Shown here: in pieces, positions 4,783-10,030 of the stretch | Numbering within the stretch: the first letter of the stretch is position 1 | How the letters are laid out: each line of letters begins with the position of its first letter | Assembly (NCBI GenBank): GCA_027030825.1 | Contig: JALVEM010000259.1 | Location: 1 to 10,030 of the forward strand | Length of the DNA: 10,030 nucleotides | Source of the DNA: Thiohalobacter sp. | GTDB taxonomy: Bacteria; Pseudomonadota; Gammaproteobacteria; Thiohalobacterales; Thiohalobacteraceae | Reading direction: 5' to 3' | Notes under the pieces: model-generated | Seen by the model: only the letters and a program-made list of their open reading frames with translations | Databases searched by the model: none | Told to the model about the DNA's origin: nothing | Position numbers and translations under genes: made by a program

Positions 4783-6616
4783 AACATCACCACGGTTCGA
4801 CCACAAGGCCTTCCTCAGGACCCTGACCGAGCGTCCGGGCGTCTACCGGATGCTCGACGCCGAGGGCGCGATTCTCTACGTGGGCAAGGCCCGCAATCTG
4901 AAGAAGCGGGTCGCCAGTTATTTCCGCGCCTCGGGGCTGAGCCTGAAGACGCAGGCGCTGATGCGGCAGGTGGCCTCGATCGAGGTCACGGTCACCCGCA
5001 CCGAGGGCGAGGCCCTGTTGCTGGAGAGCAACCTGATCAAGGCGCATCGCCCGCGCTACAACGTGCTCTATCGGGACGACAAGAGCTATCCGTGGATTTA
5101 CGTGGCCACCGAAGAGACCTATCCCAGGCTCGCCTTCCACCGTGGCGCCCGCAACCGGCCCGGCCGCTATTTCGGACCCTATCCCAATGCCCAGGCAGTG
5201 CGCGAGACCCTGGCCCTGCTGGCGAAGGTGTTCCGGGTGCGCCAGTGCGAGGACAGCGTGTTCAACAACCGCTCCCGTCCCTGCCTCCAGCACCAGATCG
5301 AGCGCTGTTCCGCCCCCTGCGTCGGCCTGATCTCGCCCGAGGCCTATGCCCGGGACCTGCAGGAGGCCATGCTCTTTCTCGAGGGGCGCAACGACGAGAT
5401 CATCGAGCGGCTCGGCGAGCGCATGCAGGCTGCCGCCGAGGCGCTGGCCTTCGAGGAGGCGGCGCGTTACCGGGACCGGATCGCGACCCTGCGGCGGATC
5501 CAGGAGAAGCAGTACATCACCGGCGAACGCGGGGATCTCGACATCGTGGCATTGGCGATGGAGGCGGGCGTGGCGGTGGTTCAGGTCTTCTTCGTGCGCG
5601 GCGGCCGCAATCTCGGCAACAAGACCTTCCAGCCGGCCGTGCCCGAGGCCGAGACGCCGGAATCCGTCATGGAGGCCTTTCTCAGCCAGTTCTACAGCAC
5701 GCATCCGCCACCCGCCGAGATCCTGGTCAACCGGCTGGAGGCCGGGGAGGCGGTCGGGCTGCTGGAGGCCGCGCTCGGCGAGCGGGCAGGGCGGCGGGTG
5801 CGTATCCGGCAGCGTGTGCGGGGCGAGCGGGCGCGCTGGCTGGAGATGGCCGAACGCAACGCACGCACGGCGCTGGCCTCCCGGCTGGCCAGCCGCAGCG
5901 GCATGCGGGAACGGCTGGAGGCCTTGCGCGACGCGCTGGCGCTCGAGGCGCTGCCGGAGCGCATGGAATGCTTCGACATCAGCCACACGCGCGGCGAGGC
6001 CACGGTCGCCTCCTGCGTGGTGTTCGATGCGGAGGGGCCGCGCAAGTCCGACTACCGGCGCTTCAACATCGAGGGCATCACGCCCGGCGACGACTATGCC
6101 GCCATGCGACAGGCGCTGGAGCGGCGCTACCGGCGTATCAGGGCCGGCGAGGCGCCGTTGCCGGACGTGCTCTTCATCGACGGCGGCAAGGGACAGCTCG
6201 CCATGGCGCGCGAGGTGCTGGACGAGCTGGGGATTCCGGACGTGACACTGGTCGGCATCGCCAAGGGGCCGGAACGGCGGCCCGGGCTCGAGACCCTGTT
6301 CGTGGATGGTCGTGCCGAACCGGTGCATCTGAAGCCGGACTCCCGGGCGCTGCACCTCATCCAGCAGATCCGTGACGAGGCCCACCGCTTCGCCATCACC
6401 GGCCATCGCCAGCGCCGGCAGAAGCAGCGCACCCGCTCGCCGCTGGAATCCATTCCCGGCGTGGGCGCCCGCCGCCGCCAGCGGCTGCTCACCCACTTCG
6501 GCGGGCTGCAGGAGGTGGCGCGCGCCGGGGTCGAGGACCTGATGCGGGTGAAGGGGATCAGCCGCCGGCTGGCCGAGCAGATCCATGCGGCGTTTCATGG
6601 CGAAGAATTGCGTTAG
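4775..6616 (+). CDS. uvrC: UvrABC excinuclease subunit C
   Basis: At 613 residues it is close to the E. coli protein (610). It makes both incisions around a lesion during nucleotide excision repair, working with UvrB on DNA. Domains in order: GIY-YIG nuclease for the 3' cut (GVYRML at 22-27, YVGKARNLKKRV at 35-46), a cysteine cluster, the UVR/UvrB-binding helix pair (about 205-240), the RNase H-like nuclease for the 5' cut, and a tandem helix-hairpin-helix DNA-binding end (about 555-610, with IPGVG and VKGIS). Candidate catalytic residues are D401 in CFDISH, the acidic pair in GDDYAAM (439-440), D469 in FIDGGKGQ and H537 in DEAHRFA. C158, C170, C178 and C182 have the same spacing as the cysteines that bind a 4Fe-4S cluster in E. 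coli UvrC. The ATG overlaps the end of the preceding glycosylase gene, which suggests coupling. Confidence 0.97.
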   Translation: MNETSPRFDHKAFLRTLTERPGVYRMLDAEGAILYVGKARNLKKRVASYFRASGLSLKTQALMRQVASIEVTVTRTEGEALLLESNLIKAHRPRYNVLYRDDKSYPWIYVATEETYPRLAFHRGARNRPGRYFGPYPNAQAVRETLALLAKVFRVRQCEDSVFNNRSRPCLQHQIERCSAPCVGLISPEAYARDLQEAMLFLEGRNDEIIERLGERMQAAAEALAFEEAARYRDRIATLRRIQEKQYITGERGDLDIVALAMEAGVAVVQVFFVRGGRNLGNKTFQPAVPEAETPESVMEAFLSQFYSTHPPPAEILVNRLEAGEAVGLLEAALGERAGRRVRIRQRVRGERARWLEMAERNARTALASRLASRSGMRERLEALRDALALEALPERMECFDISHTRGEATVASCVVFDAEGPRKSDYRRFNIEGITPGDDYAAMRQALERRYRRIRAGEAPLPDVLFIDGGKGQLAMAREVLDELGIPDVTLVGIAKGPERRPGLETLFVDGRAEPVHLKPDSRALHLIQQIRDEAHRFAITGHRQRRQKQRTRSPLESIPGVGARRRQRLLTHFGGLQEVARAGVEDLMRVKGISRRLAEQIHAAFHGEELR

Positions 6617-6619
6617 AAT
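6614..6619 (+). promoter_or_regulatory. Possible -10 element immediately before pgsA
   Basis: TAGAAT, five of six to consensus, overlaps the uvrC stop codon and ends six bases before the pgsA ATG. There is only a weak -35 candidate (GTTTCA at 6592-6597, 16-base spacing). If used, transcription would start on or next to the A of the pgsA start codon. It may instead be a chance match. Confidence 0.35.
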
Positions 6620-6625
6620 CGCCGC

Positions 6626-7183
6626 ATGCCGACGACCATTCCCAATCTGCTGACCGGGCTGCGCATCCTGCTGATCCCGGTCTTCATTCTCTTCTTCTAC
6701 CTGCCCGTGCCGCACGCCAATCTGATGGCCACGCTCGTGTTCGGGCTGGCCGCGCTCACCGACTGGTTCGACGGCTATCTGGCGCGGCGGCTGAAGGAAA
6801 CCTCGGCCTTCGGGGCCTTTCTGGACCCGGTCGCCGACAAGCTGATGGTGGTCACCGCGCTGGTGTTGCTGGTCGAACGCCACCCGCATGTGTGGTTCAC
6901 GGTGCCGGCCATCGTCATCATCGGACGCGAGATCACCATCTCGGCCCTGCGCGAATGGATGGCGGAAGTGGGCGAGAGCGCGCGGGTCGCCGTGTCCATG
7001 ATCGGCAAGATCAAGACCACCGTTCAGATGGTGGCGCTCTTTCTGCTCATCTATCGCGAGCCGCTGTTCTCGATCCCGGTCGAGACCGTGGGACTCGTCT
7101 GCTTCTATCTGGCGGCAGTGCTCACCCTCTGGTCGATGGCCGTGTACCTGCGTGCCGCCTGGCCGACGCTGACCCGGAGCTGA
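6626..7183 (+). CDS. pgsA: CDP-diacylglycerol-glycerol-3-phosphate 3-phosphatidyltransferase
   Basis: This 185-residue integral membrane enzyme joins CDP-diacylglycerol and glycerol-3-phosphate to phosphatidylglycerol phosphate, the first committed step to phosphatidylglycerol and cardiolipin. The full CDP-alcohol phosphotransferase motif is present: D46, D49-G50, A53-R54, G63, D67 and D71, in DWFDGYLARR followed by GAFLDPVADK. The N-terminal IPNLLTGLRILLIPVF is typical of PgsA. Several hydrophobic spans (about 12-27, 32-45, 72-84, 90-103, 125-140, 152-175) fit a six-helix membrane protein. It follows uvrC by nine bases, the order seen in many Gammaproteobacteria. No Shine-Dalgarno is visible before the ATG, and a TAGAAT lies six bases upstream, so it may have its own leaderless start in addition to read-through from uvrC. 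Confidence 0.96.
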   Translation: MPTTIPNLLTGLRILLIPVFILFFYLPVPHANLMATLVFGLAALTDWFDGYLARRLKETSAFGAFLDPVADKLMVVTALVLLVERHPHVWFTVPAIVIIGREITISALREWMAEVGESARVAVSMIGKIKTTVQMVALFLLIYREPLFSIPVETVGLVCFYLAAVLTLWSMAVYLRAAWPTLTRS

Positions 7184-7204
7184 GTGGCCTTCCGGCCGGG
7201 GTCA
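7170..7204. terminator. Weak hairpin shared by two convergent gene ends
   Basis: TGACCC (7170-7175) pairs with GGGTCA (7199-7204), and GGCC flanking TTCC can pair inside. The hairpin covers the pgsA stop and the stop of the facing gene. There is no run of T on either strand, so if it ends transcription it is not a classical intrinsic terminator. No better one was found between the two genes. Confidence 0.25.
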
Positions 7205-7708
7205 CATGCCGAAGGCCTCCACGACCCAGCCGCTGCCGCCGATCACGGCCTCGGGATGATGCCGCTCGATGTGGCGTTCGATCTCCAGCACCTGCTGTCG
7301 CGGGACATCGACCAGCAGCAGGATCTCGCCATGCCGCAGCGCATCGGTGAATTCACTGGCATGCACGCCGATCACGCGGGTGGCGAACCATTCCCCGGCA
7401 AGGTAGCTGCCGAGCATGAGCAGCACGCCGATTCCGGTGGCGAGCCAGTGCCCCTGCAACGCCATCAGCAGAGTGAAGCCCAGCAGCAGGAAGAAGAGCA
7501 CCAGGTTGCCGTACCAGATCGCCTGTTCCAGCCACCGCAGGCGGTCGGAACGCTGTGCCGGCGTGGCGGGCGGCAAGCGGCCCAGATCGACCCCCTCGCG
7601 TGCCAGGGCATGGATCCGGTGTCGCGGCACACCCTGCTCGATCAGGTCGTTCCAGGCGGCCTCCGCGTGTTCACGGTCCGGAAAGAGCAGATACAGTCGC
7701 CTGAGCAT
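7202..7708 (-). CDS. Small two-helix membrane protein, uncharacterised
   Basis: This 168-residue protein has three parts. The soluble N-terminal domain (1-60) begins MLRRLYLLFPDREHAEAAW and looks like the ferredoxin-like sheet-and-helix module of general-stress and permease-associated proteins, with the family-like phrase LYLLFPDRE and then AWNDLIEQGVP. Two adjacent hydrophobic helices follow (about 64-84 and 88-106) with a very short turn. A C-terminal domain (115-168) contains GEILLLVDVPRQQVLEIE and HPEAVIGGSGW, again an alternating strand and helix pattern. No catalytic residues stand out, and I cannot name the function. The ATG at 7708 is strongly supported by AAAGGAGGT (7722-7714) five bases upstream, among the best ribosome sites in the window. 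It faces pgsA, with 18 bases between the two stop codons. Confidence 0.85.
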   Translation of the reverse strand: MLRRLYLLFPDREHAEAAWNDLIEQGVPRHRIHALAREGVDLGRLPPATPAQRSDRLRWLEQAIWYGNLVLFFLLLGFTLLMALQGHWLATGIGVLLMLGSYLAGEWFATRVIGVHASEFTDALRHGEILLLVDVPRQQVLEIERHIERHHPEAVIGGSGWVVEAFGM

Positions 7709-7819
7709 GTTCCACCTCCTTTGCGGAAACGATGGCTTCCACTGTCATCCAGGATGGCGTCTCGCGGCCGGCTTTCAATGCAACGAAAGGTGTGGGAATG
7801 TGTCCGTTCCGGCCATCGG

Positions 7820-7960
7820 CAGGCTGTTGAAAAACGTCGCGAGGGCTCCGGATGCAAGGCGCACGCAGCGCAGCGACCGAGACATATCAAACAGATAGGC
7901 GAGGGAGCGAGCAGCGCGCAACGCAGCAGGCGGTGTCCGCAGCAGTTTTTCTACAGCCTG
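7820..7960. repeat. 141-bp element with 16-bp terminal inverted repeats (MITE/REP-like)
   Basis: CAGGCTGTTGAAAAAC (7820-7835) and GTTTTTCTACAGCCTG (7945-7960) are inverted copies with one mismatch. The interior (7836-7944) is rich in GCGAG and GCAGC blocks and contains no convincing reading frame. No target-site duplication is visible next to the ends. Ends reading CAGGCTGTTGAAAAA with a GC-rich middle containing ACATATCAAACAGATA are familiar to me from intergenic repeats in Gammaproteobacteria. It is probably a non-autonomous element mobilised by a transposase elsewhere. It occupies most of the gap between the minus-strand membrane protein gene and the tRNA. Confidence 0.6.
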
Positions 7961-7965
7961 TTAGG

Positions 7966-7971
7966 TAGAAT
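7966..7971 (+). promoter_or_regulatory. -10 element of the tRNA-Leu promoter
   Basis: TAGAAT lies six bases outside the right end of the inverted-repeat element and 15 bases before the mature tRNA start. The -35 region would fall in the GTTTTTC of the element's right repeat and has little match to consensus. A T-rich stretch there could act as an UP-like sequence. Confidence 0.45.
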
Positions 7972-7986
7972 CGGTCGGCAGACTCT

Positions 7987-8071
7987 GCCCGGGTGGCGAA
8001 ATCGGTAGACGCAGGGGACTTAAAATCCCCCGGCCCTGGCCGTGCCGGTTCGAGTCCGGCCCCGGGCACCA
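7987..8071 (+). tRNA. tRNA-Leu, anticodon UAA
   Basis: The 85-base cloverleaf has a seven-pair acceptor stem (GCCCGGG 7987-7993 with CCCGGGC 8061-8067), discriminator A, and an encoded CCA (8069-8071). The D loop contains AATCGGTAGAC. The anticodon stem GGGGA/TCCCC encloses loop CTTAAAA with anticodon TAA at 8021-8023. There is a long variable arm (CGGCC-CTG-GCCG), as expected for a class II tRNA, and a T arm GCCGG-TTCGAGT-CCGGC. The long variable arm, the anticodon and the A discriminator identify leucine. A leucine tRNA after the uvrC-pgsA region is a common gammaproteobacterial arrangement. The 170 bases after it, up to sucA, hold short inverted repeats but no clear terminator. Confidence 0.96.
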
Positions 8072-8241
8072 GTCACGGAAACAACGGCTCGTCGACTCGG
8101 GATCTCCGGCCGGGTTGTGATGTCGGAGCCTGCAGGGCATCATCGAAGCACCGCACCTCCCTGCTGCATGTCGATCCGGGCAGGGCGGTGGGTTGGCCCG
8201 AGTCTTGCCTGCCTGGAATCAGGGACGAAAAGGCGACGCAC

Positions 8242-10030
8242 ATGGAGCAGAGGGTACCACCGGAGGATCTCTACGAGCGCTGGCGCGACTCGCGGCTCTC
8301 GGCGCAGAACGCGGCCTGGCTGGAAGCCCTCTATGAGGACTATCTCGCCGACCCGGCACGTGTGCCACCCGAATGGCGGCGCTTCTTCGAGGCACTGCCG
8401 CCGGTTTCCGGAACCGAGGTGCCGCTCGCGCAGATCGAGTCCCGGTTCCGGCGGCTCACGCAGCAATCACGCCCCCGGACAGACTTACCGGCGCCGGCGG
8501 TGTCTTCCGACCATGAGCGCAAGCAGATCGGCGTGCTCAGGCTCATCAACGCCTGGCGCTTCCGCGGGCACCAGGTCGCCGACATCGATCCGCTCGGTCT
8601 GCGCGAGATCGAGGCCATCCCGGAACTGCAACCCGCGCATCACGGCCTCACCGAGGCCGACATGGAGACGGTCTTCGACACCGGCTCCCTGTCCGGCACC
8701 GACCGGCTGCCGCTGCGCGAGATCATCGACCGCCTTCACGCCATCTACGGCGGGCCGATCGGCTGGGAATACATGCACATCCTCGACACGGCCGAGAAAC
8801 GCTGGCTGCAGGCGCGCATCGAACGCCCGGGCGCCTGGTGGCAGGTGGAGCGTGAGGAACGGCTGCGCATTCTCGAGAAACTGACCGCCGCCGAAGGCCT
8901 GGAGCGCTATCTCCACTCGCGTTACACCGGCCAGAAGCGCTTCTCGCTCGAAGGTGGCGACAGCCTGATCCCGCTGCTCGATGCGCTGCTGCGCCATGCC
9001 AGTTCGCTGGGCGTGCTGGAGGCTGCGCTCGGCATGGCGCACCGCGGGCGTCTCAACGTGCTGGTCAACGTGCTCGGCAAGACCCCGGACGAACTCTTCG
9101 CCGAGTTCGAGGGCAAGGTCGGCAAGGGCGCCAACGGCACCGGTGACGTCAAGTATCACATGGGGTTCTCCAGCAATCTCGACTTCGGCCACGAGCCCAT
9201 GCATCTGGCGCTGGCCTTCAATCCCTCGCATCTGGAGATCGTCGACCCGGTGGTGGAGGGCTCCACGCGGTGCCGCCAGGACCGGCGTGGCGACAGCGAG
9301 GGCAGGGAAGTATTGCCCATCCTGATCCATGGCGATGCGGCCTTTGCGGGCCAGGGCGTGGTCATGGAGACGCTCAACATGTCCCAGACCCGCGGATTCT
9401 CCACCAAGGGCACGGTGCACATCGTGGTGGACAACCAGATCGGCTTCACCACCAGCAATCAGCGTGACGCCCGTTCGACCACCTACTGCACCGATGTGGC
9501 CAAGATGGTCAATGCGCCCATCTTCCACGTCAACGGCGACGATCCCGAAGCCGTGGTGTACGTGACGCGGCTGGCGATGGACTACCGCCACACCTTCGGC
9601 AAGGACGTGGTGATCGATCTCGTCTGCTATCGACGGCACGGCCACAGCGAGGCCGACGAACCCATGGCCACCCAGCCGGTCATGTACCGGGTGATCCGCA
9701 GCCTGCCGACCACCCGGGAGAAGTATGCGCGAAAACTGATCGAGGCGCGGGTGGTGGACGCCGAGTCGGTCGAGGCCCTGCAGGCGGACTACCGCAGACG
9801 GCTGGAGAGCGGCAGGCCGGTGCTCGACAACCTGCTGCCGCCGGAAGTCTATCCCTATGCGGTCAACTGGAAGCCCTATCTCAAGCAGGCCTGCACGGCC
9901 TTTCTCGACACCAGCGTCCCGCTCGAACGGCTGCGCGATCTCTGGTCACGCCTGGATCGCCTGCCGGAAGGCTTCGAGCTGCATCCCGGCGTGAGGCGCA
10001 TCATGGAGAATCGCCGCAAGATGACGGCCG
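8242..10030 (+). CDS. sucA: 2-oxoglutarate dehydrogenase E1 component (cut by window edge)
   Basis: The first 596 residues are present (the full protein is usually about 930-940), with the 3' end beyond the window. E1 decarboxylates 2-oxoglutarate with thiamine diphosphate and passes the succinyl group to the E2 lipoyl domain in the TCA cycle. Seen: the N-terminal peptide RLSAQNAAWLEALYEDYL (about 18-35), which in relatives precedes E2 contact; GMAHRGRLNVL (264-274), with His267 in the substrate-binding position; and the thiamine diphosphate motif from GDAAFAGQGVV (G364-D365) to DNQIGFTTS (N398), the 33-residue spacing expected for E1o. ETLNMSQTRGF between them is also typical. The ATG at 8242 has AAGG eight bases upstream and gives the correct family N-terminus. 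A promoter could lie in 8190-8220, but no good match was found. sucB and lpd would be expected downstream. Confidence 0.96.
   Translation, partial: MEQRVPPEDLYERWRDSRLSAQNAAWLEALYEDYLADPARVPPEWRRFFEALPPVSGTEVPLAQIESRFRRLTQQSRPRTDLPAPAVSSDHERKQIGVLRLINAWRFRGHQVADIDPLGLREIEAIPELQPAHHGLTEADMETVFDTGSLSGTDRLPLREIIDRLHAIYGGPIGWEYMHILDTAEKRWLQARIERPGAWWQVEREERLRILEKLTAAEGLERYLHSRYTGQKRFSLEGGDSLIPLLDALLRHASSLGVLEAALGMAHRGRLNVLVNVLGKTPDELFAEFEGKVGKGANGTGDVKYHMGFSSNLDFGHEPMHLALAFNPSHLEIVDPVVEGSTRCRQDRRGDSEGREVLPILIHGDAAFAGQGVVMETLNMSQTRGFSTKGTVHIVVDNQIGFTTSNQRDARSTTYCTDVAKMVNAPIFHVNGDDPEAVVYVTRLAMDYRHTFGKDVVIDLVCYRRHGHSEADEPMATQPVMYRVIRSLPTTREKYARKLIEARVVDAESVEALQADYRRRLESGRPVLDNLLPPEVYPYAVNWKPYLKQACTAFLDTSVPLERLRDLWSRLDRLPEGFELHPGVRRIMENRRKMTA

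Noticed and set aside
4787..6889. Open frame of 700 codons on the minus strand opposite uvrC and pgsA
   Set aside because: It is a high-GC antisense shadow rich in His, Gln, Gly and Leu without domain structure. It overlaps two certain genes.
8072..8241. Possible terminator or attenuator between tRNA-Leu and sucA
   Set aside because: Several short inverted repeats exist (for example CGGGC with GCCCG), but all have long loops and none has a T run.
8485..9645. Open frame of 386 codons on the minus strand opposite sucA
   Set aside because: It is antisense to a gene with unmistakable 2-oxoglutarate dehydrogenase motifs, and its composition is that of a codon shadow.

Overview
This is a GC-rich chromosomal window from a proteobacterium, most likely a gammaproteobacterium. 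The strongest hint is the gacA/uvrY - uvrC - pgsA cluster followed by a tRNA gene, a known gammaproteobacterial arrangement. All genes are of ordinary bacterial type, there is no plasmid or phage backbone, and both window edges cut genes.

Layout. A MoxR-type AAA+ ATPase gene (minus strand, cut by the left edge) is preceded by an unusually elaborate leader at 352-580: two SAM-II-type riboswitch aptamers in tandem, with a Rho-independent terminator between them and a Shine-Dalgarno-sequestering hairpin after the second. A sigma70-like promoter lies just upstream at 586-613. Diverging from it is an orphan lipoprotein gene (708-1439, plus). It converges with a two-gene minus-strand NAD-salvage operon, pncA (nicotinamidase) then pncB (nicotinate phosphoribosyltransferase). 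A short divergent promoter region separates pncA from a plus-strand operon: gacA, a family 5 uracil-DNA glycosylase gene, uvrC and pgsA. A convergent minus-strand gene for a small two-helix membrane protein follows. Then come a 141-bp inverted-repeat-bounded element, tRNA-Leu(UAA), and the 5' two thirds of sucA (2-oxoglutarate dehydrogenase E1), cut by the right edge.

How the parts work together. pncA and pncB turn nicotinamide into nicotinate and then nicotinate mononucleotide. GacA is the response regulator of the Gac/Rsm (BarA/UvrY) global system. UvrC and the uracil glycosylase are both DNA-repair enzymes with predicted iron-sulphur clusters. PgsA commits CDP-diacylglycerol to phosphatidylglycerol. 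SucA feeds the TCA cycle.

The part most worth a second look is the tandem SAM-II leader. The upstream aptamer appears to drive a transcriptional switch: its 3' end is complementary to the terminator arm. The downstream one appears to drive a translational switch. The regulated gene is a MoxR-type ATPase, not a recognisable methionine or SAM gene. The identification rests on remembered family sequence features and hand folding, not on a covariance-model search.
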